Numbered from the stretch's first letter, positions 20,261 through 29,815 are shown. The stretch is DNA of 64,000 nt from Symsagittifera roscoffensis (GCF_963678635.1 NC_087066.1:63680282-63744281); one strand, 5' to 3'. Notes: generated by a model from the letters alone, not told the origin. Numbers and translations: made by a program.

Positions 20261-20749
20261 AAAATCAAAACGTGAAGTTATTGCCAAAAAGAGAAAAATT
20301 ATAGTTGCCAAAAAGATAAAAAATGATAGAGAAAAAATATGAAATAGAATAGTCACTGATGAAATCAAGAAAAAGCTTAAGATTAATAGCACATTTATAA
20401 GTTGTAAGAACAACACTTTCTTGATACTTGGAAAATTTCAAAAATCATAAAACAGCACAAATACTAAATTTCTTGGCAGTTCGTGTTGCAATAACAACTC
20501 GTTGCTCAAACCAATCAACGAGCTGAGCTGACTCTGAAGCCAAATAGTACTGTAAATTTGATGTCAGTTTTTACAAGATACTTAAAGCTGCCATGTACTA
20601 AAAAACATCCATGGCCGCCATTAAGGTGGTCTTATTAGGGCGGTAACACTAATCCAGTCACATTAAGACGGTCACATAAGGCGGTCACTACTAAATAATG
20701 AGTAGTAAATACTTTCAAGAAATTTCGATGAATAATGGTGAAAAGGGCC

Positions 20750-21234
20750 TGTGCGCGTCAATCTCCAAGATTATATAAAAAACGGTTTTTAAACAATTTA
20801 ATTAATGAGTATTTTCTCGGCAAAATAACTCCGGAAATATAACGGAAATTTGAAAATATAACGATAATTTTAACAAACTTTATCATCGGTAACATCGGCC
20901 ACAATAAACTGCATAACTCAAAGCAAGCTGCAAAAATGGCCAGTATTTGTCCTTGAGACAAATTGCTCTTTTTAAAGGTCAGCCATAACCAAGGCTGAAC
21001 CAAATTAGAGCGAAAAGACGGTTAAAATGGGTTTTGGGGGGACCGAACCTGGTTACGGAGCATCCCATCAAGTTCGGTGCACATTCGAGTTCTAGAAAGG
21101 AAATGACCTAGTCGGGATTCGAACCGGCGCCGAACCCGCCGGGACGCACCATGTATACGCTTGGCTACTGTCCCTGTATGTATTTACTTTTATATGCATT
21201 TATACTCTCGCACATTTACATTTGCGCTGCAACA
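20750..21234 (-). repeat. 3' LTR of the BEL/Pao element
   Basis: This is the 485-bp LTR (element 3' end at 20750). A TATA-like tataaaag (21187-21194) lies about 40 bases inside its 5' edge, followed by Pol III-type A and B boxes. The pol frame ends 19 bases inside it, at 21216. Confidence 0.95.
21115..21167 (-). promoter_or_regulatory. Pol III-type A and B boxes in the LTR (3' copy)
   Basis: On the minus strand, TAGCCAAGCGT (21167-21157) matches the tRNA A-box TRGCNNAGYGG at nearly all positions, and GGTTCGAATCC (21125-21115) is a perfect B box. The 31-base gap is within the normal tRNA range. The flanking bases do not fold into a full cloverleaf, so this is a tRNA-derived or convergent segment, not a tRNA gene. 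Confidence 0.6.
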
Positions 21235-24200
21235 TCCTCCGCCCCTAAAGACGGAAGAACAGGTGCGAGTTTTACGGTCGGTCGTGTCAGCTCGCTCGTA
21301 ACAGTTTTGATAGCGGCGGATCGGGCGCATCCGTCTTTGCCGTAGTGTAGTTTAGCAATACGGGCGAGTGGGTAATGCCCACGTGGGCTGTCGGGTTCGA
21401 CTACCCAAACCAAGTCGCCGGTTTTCAGTGTGACATCCGAATCATTATGCCACTTTGCTCTCTTGTTGAGAGATGGTACATATTCACGCAGCCAGCGTGA
21501 CCAAACTGCGTTAGCGTACGATTGTGCTCTGGCGTAACGCTTTTTATAATCAAAGTTATCTTCGAAACTTAACGACGGGAAGCTAGCTGCGCTGTGACCG
21601 AGAATGAAGTGATTCCGGGTGAGTGCCTCTAGGTCGTGCGGATCGGAACTGACCGGAGTGATCGGTCTTGCGTTAAGTAATTGTTCAACTAGGCAGAGCG
21701 TTGTTCCTAGAACTTCCTCAGTTAATCTCCTGTTGCCTAATATGTCGTACAACACTCGCTTAACACTTCTCACTAGCCGCTCCCAGGCGCCACCGTGATG
21801 AGGGGCACTGGGCGGGTTAAACTTCCACTTAATGCCTTTGTGGACGAAAACGGCCGGGGCGACTTTGTTCCAATTTTGGACACAGGATAGGAGCTCCTTT
21901 TGAGCACCAACAAAATTCGTGCCATTGTCAGAAAGAATGGTTTTGGGGGTACCTCGCCTTGCAATAAATCGCTCTACGCCCATGACGCAGGAACTAGTAT
22001 CGAGAGATGGAACCAACTCGATGTGAACTGCTCGAGTCGTGAGGCAGGTAAATAGGAAACCCCATCTCTTTTCGGTACTTCGGCGTATCGGCACTTGAAA
22101 CGGGCCAAAGTAATCAACACCTGTGTTGGAGAAGGGAGGCTGCTTGTAACCCAGTCTTTCAATCGGTAGGTCAGACATAATGGGCACAACTGTTTTTGCT
22201 TTGCGCTTACGGCATGTTATGCAAGTATTTTCGATGTTCCCAAGTAACCAGCGCAACTTCAGAACAATGTATTTCAACTGAACTACAGCACGCATGTAAT
22301 CCAACCCCTGATGTGCATGTTGAAAGTGCATATGCCTAATCAACATATGAGCAACTCGGTGTCGACCATCCAGTATTATTGGATGTTTGCTATCAAAGTG
22401 GGTATCAACAAGACGGCTGATACGTCCAGTTGAACGCAGGATGCCAGCTGGGCCGATGAACGGAGAATATTTAGCAATCCGACTTTTCTTTGTTATCAGT
22501 TTATCGGACTGAAGTATTTTCACTTCGGCAGGAAATGATTCGGACTGAGCGAGATAAATGAGCTTCTGCTCGGCAATATCTAACTCGGACGGGTCGGTTA
22601 TTTCAAGCGTTTTTGTACGGAAGTGTTTATGCGATGGTAGCACACGAAGCATAAACGCTAAAACACGTTTGTACTTTACAATTGAGCTGAATTTATCCCA
22701 ATTTTTAAACAGACGGATCGACGGCGCTTTCTCAGATGAAGCATCAACAACAAACGTAGATGCAGTCTCAAGGCATGTTGTATCAATGTCACAGAGTGGG
22801 CCTTTTAATTGGATCTTTTTGATGACATCAGTGTTCGGCTTGAATGGCCAATCACATGTCCTCAATATACTAGGGCCTCTAACCCAGCTGCTATCCTTGA
22901 GGGCTTCCGAAGAAATCCCTCGTGTGCCGGTATCAGCTGGGTTATCACCACTGAGTACATGATTCCATTGATCAATGGTGGTGGACTCCAAGATTTCACC
23001 AGTGCGGTTTCCAACAAACACAGGAAGTTTGTTGCACGAGTTAAGCCACTGGAGAACGGTGGTAGAATCAGTCCACATGAATACATTGCTTACTTTGAAA
23101 GTAAGCGCTTTCAAAATCTCTTCTTTGAGTCGAGTCGCAAGCAGAGCAGCCTGAAGCTCTAACTTGGGAATGGAGAGCATCTTCATAGGCGCTACACGGG
23201 CTTTCCCAAATACAAAAGCTAACTCGGTCTTTTGCGATTTAGCAAGTCGGGCTCGGAGAAACGATACGGCGCAAAAAACGTCCTGCGAACTATCACCGAA
23301 CGTGTGAAGTTCACAGCGGTCGAACGGTTCGGTAAAGTAGCTACGAGGTATCGTCAGAGTACCTAATAGTGGAAGTCCTGAGTGCCAATCTAGAAATTGT
23401 TGTTTAATTTCCTCTGGGAGATCATCATCCCACTTTTGACCACTGATTCTCCATATGTCTTTTAGTAAAAGGCGCGCTTTCACAGTATATGGAGCTACCA
23501 GTCCTATTGGATCAAAAACTGAGGAAACAAAACTCAACACGGTGCGTTGAGTAATTGCTTTATCTAGTGGTCGATCAACACCTCTACTTACTACTAGGGT
23601 ATCTTTTACATGATCCCACCTGAGACCAAGAACATGCGACGATTGGTCTGGACTCTTACAAATATCCTTAACTGACGGGTTGGACTCACGGTTGTCCGGA
23701 TTAAGAGCGGTTGTAACTTCGGGTACATTGCTAACAAACTTTGTCAGGTTAAACCCACCTAATTTGAGCATTGCGACTAAGTCTTTACTTAGGCTAAGAG
23801 CGTCAGCGGTATTTTCGAACGAGTCAAGATAGTCGTCCATGTAAAACTTCTGGACAACGGCTGAAGCGGCTTCGGGGTATTCAGCTTGATTATCAGAAGC
23901 AGTTTTTTGTAGCGCGAAATTCGCACAAGTTGGCGAATCACGAGCGCCAAAAATATGACGGGTGTATTGGTGAACCACCACACTTGAAGTGGGGTCCTCC
24001 CGCCACAAAAAACGGAGAGACGGTTGATCTCGCGCAAGTACTCCAACTTGTAAGAACATACCTTCTATGTCCGCTGAGACGGCGTACTTGTGTTGACGGA
24101 ACCTCAACAGTACAAAAATAAGATTTTGAAGGAGATCCGGGCCAACCAAGAGAGATCTATTTAAGGAAGTGCCATGAAATTTGGATGCTCCATTGAGCAC

Positions 24201-24332
24201 ACGGCGCACCTTGCCGGGTTTGTTCGGGTTCAAAACCGGATGGTGTGGAAGATACCACTCACGTTCGGCTCGTGAGCTGGGATCGTGCGGGTTGACGGTT
24301 ATGACATATCCTTTACTTATGTTACATATCCT
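21216..24332 (-). CDS. BEL/Pao Pol: RT, RNase H, integrase (after an in-frame stop)
   Basis: This is the same frame as the upstream gag-protease, separated from it only by the stop at 24333-24335; the first Met is at 24233. Counting from that Met: RT motif A Asp in SADIEGMF (55), catalytic YMDD (131-134), RNase H Asp in HTFGDSS (314) with SIPKLELQAALLA and WTDSTTVLQWL, the integrase zinc domain with H(x)H and CITC (about 634-674), and the catalytic triad in GVDYFGP (707), LSDNGTNF (769) and GGAWERL (818). A DUF5641-like end (TGDLVWVVEPDSPRGHYPL) completes it. No other disruption is visible. The last codons are encoded inside the 3' LTR. Confidence 0.92.
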   Translation of the reverse strand, partial: RICNISKGYVITVNPHDPSSRAEREWYLPHHPVLNPNKPGKVRRVLNGASKFHGTSLNRSLLVGPDLLQNLIFVLLRFRQHKYAVSADIEGMFLQVGVLARDQPSLRFLWREDPTSSVVVHQYTRHIFGARDSPTCANFALQKTASDNQAEYPEAASAVVQKFYMDDYLDSFENTADALSLSKDLVAMLKLGGFNLTKFVSNVPEVTTALNPDNRESNPSVKDICKSPDQSSHVLGLRWDHVKDTLVVSRGVDRPLDKAITQRTVLSFVSSVFDPIGLVAPYTVKARLLLKDIWRISGQKWDDDLPEEIKQQFLDWHSGLPLLGTLTIPRSYFTEPFDRCELHTFGDSSQDVFCAVSFLRARLAKSQKTELAFVFGKARVAPMKMLSIPKLELQAALLATRLKEEILKALTFKVSNVFMWTDSTTVLQWLNSCNKLPVFVGNRTGEILESTTIDQWNHVLSGDNPADTGTRGISSEALKDSSWVRGPSILRTCDWPFKPNTDVIKKIQLKGPLCDIDTTCLETASTFVVDASSEKAPSIRLFKNWDKFSSIVKYKRVLAFMLRVLPSHKHFRTKTLEITDPSELDIAEQKLIYLAQSESFPAEVKILQSDKLITKKSRIAKYSPFIGPAGILRSTGRISRLVDTHFDSKHPIILDGRHRVAHMLIRHMHFQHAHQGLDYMRAVVQLKYIVLKLRWLLGNIENTCITCRKRKAKTVVPIMSDLPIERLGYKQPPFSNTGVDYFGPFQVPIRRSTEKRWGFLFTCLTTRAVHIELVPSLDTSSCVMGVERFIARRGTPKTILSDNGTNFVGAQKELLSCVQNWNKVAPAVFVHKGIKWKFNPPSAPHHGGAWERLVRSVKRVLYDILGNRRLTEEVLGTTLCLVEQLLNARPITPVSSDPHDLEALTRNHFILGHSAASFPSLSFEDNFDYKKRYARAQSYANAVWSRWLREYVPSLNKRAKWHNDSDVTLKTGDLVWVVEPDSPRGHYPLARIAKLHYGKDGCARSAAIKTVTSELTRPTVKLAPVLPSLGAEDVAAQM
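21235..21246 (-). other. Polypurine tract of the BEL/Pao element
   Basis: Just upstream of the 3' LTR the minus strand reads aggggcggagga, suitable for plus-strand priming. It lies inside the end of the pol frame. Confidence 0.7.
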
Positions 24333-24345
24333 TTACTTATCTTCT
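24295..24345 (-). repeat. 20-bp duplication that carries the in-frame stop in Pol
   Basis: The plus strand shows acatatcctttacttat twice, 20 bases apart (about 24304-24341). Downstream of the second copy the frame is the same as upstream, so the event is in phase and its only coding damage is the TAA. A net gain of 18 bases would give this arrangement. Confidence 0.7.
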
Positions 24346-27300
24346 CTGATTGTTTCGGTATACTTCTTGCGAAGTAACGGATCTTTATCTAATCTTTTCT
24401 CTAACGACTTTAATTGGGCTAATGAAGAATAATAATTGTTAGGCAAGCTAACATCATTATCACTCCACAGCATCGGTACAGTGTAACGCTCACCATCGTG
24501 AACGGTTTCAGTTTTTAGGATCGACAAAGCACGCTTGTATGCGGCGGAACGGGCATCTACTTGCTTGAACGCACCATACGACTCTAACTCATACCAAGTT
24601 TTGATTTGGTCGGTCAGAGAAATATCGTCCGTAACGCAGTTAAAGGAAGAAGAATTTAAGGACGAACGATCAGGAGACGGACCACTAATGACCCAACCTA
24701 TCGGAAGTCGGACGGCGCACGGTGAGTCAAGTTCATCTCCGAAGACATGTTCGAGGGGTCTTATCGCATGATAGAAGTCCTGTCCTATAACTATCTCAAT
24801 CTCTTTGTAATTATACGCAGTCGTCTTTAACGGGGCTAGTTGCGGGTATTTGACCTGCAATTCGGAAACGTTTATAACATCGGGTCCTATATACATGTTG
24901 TGCTTAACGAAAGCGACAAACGAAAACGAAAATTCACTTTCATTGGGCTTTGCGGAAACTTTCAAGTGAACTCGTTGAGTTTTAGATACCTTGGCTGAGT
25001 TAAAACCATCGGTCGTAACATTTACGGGCGTGCCAACTAATTTCAGACGTTCAACGAGTGCCGCGGAAACCCAAGAATGAGTGGAACCGGTGTCACAAAG
25101 TGCTAGTGCATTCGAATTTTCCGAACCAGAGGACACATCTACCAACGCAACGGGAAGAATACCTTTTGCAGTTCCCTCACAAGGTTTAACACAAGCTGCG
25201 TTGTTTGCAGAAGTAGTGTTTGTATTAGTTTGAGTTGATGGTGATCGGTCGGCCTCTTTGGGCGGGAAAACTTTCTCGGCTCCATGAAGAAGCACATTGT
25301 GAGTGCTCTCACAGTCCTGTTTTGGGCATTTTCTTGCCTTTTGGCACTTTCGGAAGGTATGGTTGCCTTGTAAACAAGAAAAACAGAGCTTTTGTTCTGC
25401 TACATATTTAGCCCTTTGTGTTGCGTTTTTCTCTTTGAACACGGAACAGTTCCAGAGTGCATGCTGCCCTTTGCATAGCGAGCATGGAGGAAACCTCGTC
25501 TTTTCTCTACTTTTCTCATCCTTAGAACTTACCTTAGTGTTACCTGCAAGCACTTTTGTAATTATTTTTTGTTTAACTGGCTGCTCGACTTTGACTAAAG
25601 ATTTCAATCGCTCATGGCCTTCTGCCTTATTCTTAAGCCAATCGTTGAAGTCTAGCAATGTTAATCGCTGCCAATGTTGTCTAACAGTATGCATGGACCA
25701 TGCCTCTTTTAGATTTGGAGGAAGCTTACTGACGGCTTGATTTAATAGGTTCACACTTTTCAAGTCGTCATTGAACGACAAAGACCTAAAAACAGCTACG
25801 AGCCCAGAAATCACCGCAGAAAAACTTATAACATGGTCAGAGTTGTGCATCTTCAATGCGGGAAAATTCTTCAACTTATCCAAATGTGCACCAACTACAA
25901 CATGAGGTTGCCCAAACTTTCTCTGGAGAGTTGCTAGAGCATCCTTATACAACACTCCACTGTAGCCGTATTCCGCAATTGCACTCTTGGCTTTGTCTTT
26001 AACGTGTGTTTTCAGATATTTGAGTTTTTCATCATCAGTTAGCATAGCCGAATCAACTGTTGCTTGGAACTGCCCGAACCATTCATACCAGTTAAGTGGT
26101 TCTCCATCAAACACTTCCAATTTCAACTCCGGTAGACGGTCTTTGCGGCTATGCAGAATGATGTCTGCTAACTCTCTCGCCGAGATGGGTTGTTCGTCGC
26201 TATTAGGCACGTAAGACGGGCCCGTAGTGGGCGCAGGATATGTAGGTGGATAACCTTGATGCGCTGTTTCAACAACTGGATGAGTTTGCGGCTGGGTGTA
26301 ATAAACAGTCCCAAAACTTGTATAAGGAACTACGGTGTTTGGTGGAACAACAGGAGTTGTCACTGAGAAAACGTTTGAGGGCGGTGCGCAGTATTGAGGA
26401 ACTGGCATCGTTTGCGCAGTCGCGGCAGGTCTCCACAAACTGCTATACGGGTTATAGTGTTCACTTGAGAAACTTGTTGGGTTGTTTGGAACATTTATAG
26501 GTTGATGGGATGGCGCTGCAGGCGCCTGATATCCAGTTGAAACGGGGCCGGAATGTGGCTGACTGACCGGAAGCAAAGAGGGAATAGGAACGGTTGACGG
26601 GACAAATGGTTGAATAATCGGAAGCGAAATGGGAATCGGAACGGTTAATGGAGGAACAAAAGGTTGACTCGCCGGAAGCGAAACTGGATTAGTAACGGTC
26701 GACACAGAAGGCGGTGCCACATTAATGGTGGGATTACCAAAGGGCATTGAAGCGGGAATGCTACCACCTGCTTGTGGTATCAGATTGTGATTTTGCGAAA
26801 CTTCAGCATGAGGTGTTGACGCTAAGTGTGGAGTAACAAAGTTTGAGCTGGAGGCAACGAACTGTGGTAAACTAGATGGGTTCTCGATTGAGTGCAATGA
26901 CAGACGCGATTGGACCAAACTTGATCTCTGAGCCTGAATTCGATTCCTATTGTGGCCTCCCGGTTCACTGTATGTGGTTTGACCAGCGTTGACGACGGCA
27001 CCCCCGCTGACGACGGCACCAACCCCTTGCAAAACATCAGTAGCAATCAAAGTGGAACTCTCGACTACTGGATGACTTTGCTCTGAGCTTGCAACAACTT
27101 CGGCCTGCTCTTGCTCAGTGACAACGTTTTCTACCCATTGTTCAGTACGTTGTGGGTCAACATGTGTTACGCTAGCATTTCCTATCTTCTCACTTGCTGC
27201 AGAAAGCTCTTCTTCCAACTCGAATTCCTTTAACTCAATTTCAGCCAGTTTCTTGCGGTGTACCTCAGCTAGTTCTTCCAACTCTAAATTACCTTGCTGT

Positions 27301-27911
27301 TCTTTTATTTTATTTTGCTGCGCTTTCAACTTCAATGACACCTTTGCTTGTCTCTCAAGTTCCTCCTGCTGCTTCTTCAAAACCACCAAATCTCGCCTCT
27401 TCTCAGTTGATGTTTTTGACTGCGCGACGGTATAGCGACTGGATTTATGCGAACCTGATTTATGATGTCGACTACTGTACCGCGACACCTTAGAGCGCGC
27501 ATCTGCTTCATGTGAATCTTGTGGTTGTGTTGTTACGATCGTACTTAACGATTCTGAAACATTGTCAAGCTCTGTTTCCTCAGGTTCAACGTTTAAGCCA
27601 GTTTTATATGATGCAGCCTTCTGTAAAACTGTATCGTTTCTTGATGTAACCGTATGAAGCCACATATCCTGCGCTGGTATCAATTTATCAGGATCAACAC
27701 TTTTAGAAGCTAACTTAATCAATTCCTCATTTATTTCAACTGCAGTCTCTATCAGGCTCTTGCAATTCTGAATCTGAGTGTCAATCTTTGATGAGCGACT
27801 CTGACTTTCAATGTTCTCAATTATAATTTCATGGCACTTGTACAGTTCATTTTCAAGCTTGGTTCGCTTCGCAAATAACCTTTGAACCCTCTTCTGAAAG
27901 TTCTCATCCAT
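24333..27911 (-). CDS. BEL/Pao Gag, protease and start of RT
   Basis: This 1192-residue frame starts at the ATG ending at 27911. In order: an amino-terminal helical region; a Glu/Lys/Gln-rich coiled coil (about 171-243); a Pro/Ser/Val-rich low-complexity region (about 340-575); the DUF1759 Gag block (about 590-740, with FDGEPLNWYEWFGQF); and three Cys/His clusters (CSLCKGQHALWNC at 810-822, CFSCLQGNHTFRKC at 843-856, then CPKQDCESTHNVLLH). The retropepsin DTGS follows (940-943), then the DUF1758-type flank and the first part of RT, ending at the in-frame TAA. The stop lies in the RT amino-terminal region, not at the gag/pol boundary where recoding would be expected. Confidence 0.92.
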   Translation of the reverse strand: MDENFQKRVQRLFAKRTKLENELYKCHEIIIENIESQSRSSKIDTQIQNCKSLIETAVEINEELIKLASKSVDPDKLIPAQDMWLHTVTSRNDTVLQKAASYKTGLNVEPEETELDNVSESLSTIVTTQPQDSHEADARSKVSRYSSRHHKSGSHKSSRYTVAQSKTSTEKRRDLVVLKKQQEELERQAKVSLKLKAQQNKIKEQQGNLELEELAEVHRKKLAEIELKEFELEEELSAASEKIGNASVTHVDPQRTEQWVENVVTEQEQAEVVASSEQSHPVVESSTLIATDVLQGVGAVVSGGAVVNAGQTTYSEPGGHNRNRIQAQRSSLVQSRLSLHSIENPSSLPQFVASSSNFVTPHLASTPHAEVSQNHNLIPQAGGSIPASMPFGNPTINVAPPSVSTVTNPVSLPASQPFVPPLTVPIPISLPIIQPFVPSTVPIPSLLPVSQPHSGPVSTGYQAPAAPSHQPINVPNNPTSFSSEHYNPYSSLWRPAATAQTMPVPQYCAPPSNVFSVTTPVVPPNTVVPYTSFGTVYYTQPQTHPVVETAHQGYPPTYPAPTTGPSYVPNSDEQPISARELADIILHSRKDRLPELKLEVFDGEPLNWYEWFGQFQATVDSAMLTDDEKLKYLKTHVKDKAKSAIAEYGYSGVLYKDALATLQRKFGQPHVVVGAHLDKLKNFPALKMHNSDHVISFSAVISGLVAVFRSLSFNDDLKSVNLLNQAVSKLPPNLKEAWSMHTVRQHWQRLTLLDFNDWLKNKAEGHERLKSLVKVEQPVKQKIITKVLAGNTKVSSKDEKSREKTRFPPCSLCKGQHALWNCSVFKEKNATQRAKYVAEQKLCFSCLQGNHTFRKCQKARKCPKQDCESTHNVLLHGAEKVFPPKEADRSPSTQTNTNTTSANNAACVKPCEGTAKGILPVALVDVSSGSENSNALALCDTGSTHSWVSAALVERLKLVGTPVNVTTDGFNSAKVSKTQRVHLKVSAKPNESEFSFSFVAFVKHNMYIGPDVINVSELQVKYPQLAPLKTTAYNYKEIEIVIGQDFYHAIRPLEHVFGDELDSPCAVRLPIGWVISGPSPDRSSLNSSSFNCVTDDISLTDQIKTWYELESYGAFKQVDARSAAYKRALSILKTETVHDGERYTVPMLWSDNDVSLPNNYYSSLAQLKSLEKRLDKDPLLRKKYTETIREDK

Positions 27912-28000
27912 GGCTCTAGGGTCTATACTTAACTCAAACTATACTTAACGGTTATCGCGCGTTTGCGGGGCGATTCGGAACGGTTTTTGGTGAGTAAAGT

Positions 28001-28509
28001 TACCAATGGGGCTGGGGATTAAGTAAGTCGGTTGATATCAAACAACACACACGGAGTAAACCTGAGGATGAATAAAACCAACTTAACTTACTTAATATCA
28101 CCTCCCTGACCACTTAGGATGATGTTACGGCGTACGAAATTTGTTGAACGGTCGTACGACGGTGCGTCACTACTAATCGGCTAGTAGCTCGACGAATTAC
28201 CAAGAGGTTTGGGAATTAAGCAAGTCGGTTGAAAACCAACAACACACGCGGAGCAAACCTGAGGATGAAAGACAACAACTTAACTTGCTTAATTCTACCG
28301 TCCCGGACCACTTAGTCAGTCGTTGCGAAACGAATGTTTTGAAAAGCGAACGGATGCAAACAGGTATCAAGTCGTTGTAAACCTTAAGTTTACCAATGGG
28401 GTTGGAGAATCAGGCAAATCGGTTAAGTTCCAACAACACACGCGGAAAAAACCTGAGGATGAAAAAACTCAACTTAATTTGCCTGATATTTCGCTACCAG
28501 ACCACTTAC
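28001..28509 (-). repeat. Three structured repeat units with covarying stems in the BEL leader
   Basis: Units at 28001-28117, 28197-28316 and 28390-28509 share an upstream word (taccaa), a central aaacctgaggatga and a terminal accactta. Each has an inverted repeat of 11-12 bp about 57 bases apart: attaagtaagt with acttacttaat (28018-28028 and 28086-28096), aattaagcaagt with acttgcttaatt (28214-28225 and 28283-28294), and atcaggcaaat with atttgcctgat (28409-28419 and 28477-28487). Four stem positions differ between units and each change is matched on the other arm. Confidence 0.85.
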
Positions 28510-29019
28510 CATAAGGTTGGTGTCATGTTACAGCACAGTTTCGCAGAATTATGGGGACGTTTCGACGATTTTTTTTGGAAATTTTTACTTTTTTCCCACA
28601 AATTTTTCGGAAAATTTTGGTCAGCAGGTTCGAGTCGTAAACCAATCCAAAAAACTAGTCTAGTACCCCTTGTCTTTGATCCGATTTCACGGATTAATAT
28701 TCTGTTCACAAATATCCAAAAATTTTTGGTATCGAGAAAAAATTACCACTTGTAGCTTGCTTTGAGTTGGGATACACAATAACACATCGTACGTAATTTT
28801 ATTGCAAAGAATGGTTTGTAAAGATTAGACTAGTCTTACAGTTTTTGACGGTTTTGGAGATTGGCGTCACCGGGAAAAACCAAAAACTTCGGGTGTCGAG
28901 AAAATTACAGCTCCACTTTGACCAAAAGTCAACAATCAGGACACCTGAACAGGGCTCTCTTCCACTAGTCGGTCTGCTTTTTCGTCCGTCTGCTATGTCG
29001 TCTGTCGGTCAACTGGGTA

Positions 29020-29240
29020 CGCTATGCTTACTTTCGGCCAAACGTGCACTTTCGGCCAAATGCCCACTTTCGGCCAACTGCTATCTGATACTTTCGGCCA
29101 AACGCCTACTTTCGGCCAACTGGTATCTGATATTTTAGGCCAAACGCCCACTTTCGGCCAAACTGCTTTCTGATATTTTCGGCCAAAGGCCCACTTTCGG
29201 CCAACTGGTATCTGATATTTTCGTACAAATCGAGACAATT
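29020..29240 (-). repeat. Minisatellite of the BEL leader (ttggccgaaagtggg family)
   Basis: The word ggccgaaagt (minus strand) recurs about nine times, alternating short spacers with a longer spacer containing tatcagata. Two overlapping minus-strand frames remain open through it, one reading WPKVGVWPK repeatedly. These are probably by-products of the repeat, although a short upstream ORF is conceivable. Confidence 0.75.
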
Positions 29241-29309
29241 TTTTGCCGACTCTTCTGCCAACTGAACAACTTCAAACTCTATTTGCACTGGTGTCGGCGA
29301 AACTGTCGT

Positions 29310-29327
29310 GTCCCTTGTGGGGCGCCA
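29310..29327 (-). other. Primer-binding site of the BEL/Pao element
   Basis: Three bases after the end of the 5' LTR the minus strand reads tggcgccccacaaggga. The initial TGG is as expected for the complement of a tRNA 3' CCA end. I cannot name the tRNA with confidence. Confidence 0.6.
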
Positions 29328-29330
29328 AAA

Positions 29331-29815
29331 TGTGCGCGTCAATCTCCAAGATTATATAAAAAACGGTTTTTAAACAATTTAATTAATGAGTATTTTCTCG
29401 GCAAAATAACTCCGGAAATATAACGGAAATTTGAAAATATAACGATAATTTTAACAAACTTTATCATCGGTAACATCGGCCACAATAAACTGCATAACTC
29501 AAAGCAAGCTGCAAAAATGGCCAGTATTTGTCCTTGAGACAAATTGCTCTTTTTAAAGGTCAGCCATAACCAAGGCTGAACCAAATTAGAGCGAAAAGAC
29601 GGTTAAAATGGGTTTTGGGGGGACCGAACCTGGTTACGGAGCATCCCATCAAGTTCGGTGCACATTCGAGTTCTAGAAAGGAAATGACCTAGTCGGGATT
29701 CGAACCGGCGCCGAACCCGCCGGGACGCACCATGTATACGCTTGGCTACTGTCCCTGTATGTATTTACTTTTATATGCATTTATACTCTCGCACATTTAC
29801 ATTTGCGCTGCAACA
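29331..29815 (-). repeat. 5' LTR of the BEL/Pao element
   Basis: This 485-bp LTR matches 20750-21234 in length and in all stretches compared. It carries the same TATA-like motif (29768-29775) and A/B boxes (29738-29748 and 29696-29706). Transcription would run toward lower coordinates. Confidence 0.95.
29696..29748 (-). promoter_or_regulatory. Pol III-type A and B boxes in the LTR (5' copy)
   Basis: These are the same boxes as in the 3' LTR, here placed to affect expression or the leader RNA of the element itself. They lie downstream of the TATA-like motif and so would be included in a Pol II transcript. Confidence 0.6.

Larger units (their letters stand above)
27912..29330 (-). other. Leader (5' untranslated region) of the BEL/Pao element
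   Basis: The 1.4-kb region between the 5' LTR and the gag start has no long reliable coding frame. From the LTR inward it contains the primer-binding site, a Trp-Pro-Lys minisatellite and three structured repeat units. Its length is unusual for a BEL leader and suggests cis-acting RNA functions. Confidence 0.7.
20750..29815 (-). mobile_element. BEL/Pao LTR retrotransposon, nearly intact
   Basis: A 9.07-kb element on the minus strand is flanked by a perfect 5-bp duplication, GGGCC (20745-20749 and 29816-29820). Its two 485-bp LTRs (TG...CA) show no difference in the stretches I compared. A long leader with structured repeats precedes one gag-protease-RT-RNase H-integrase frame of about 2,230 codons that holds a single in-frame stop. 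The order and motifs (DUF1759, three Cys/His clusters, DTGS, YMDD, SIPKLELQA, DDE integrase) are those of BEL/Pao. Matching LTRs imply a very recent insertion into the GPCR intron, in the same orientation as the gene. Confidence 0.96.

Noticed and set aside
21061-21170. tRNA gene in the BEL LTR
   Set aside because: The A and B boxes are good but the T stem and acceptor stem do not pair properly, and the segment is part of a retrotransposon LTR.
28993-29342. Overlapping minus-strand frames with WPKVGVWPK repeats as a gene
   Set aside because: The repetitive protein mirrors the minisatellite; there is no independent evidence of translation. Kept only as a finding.
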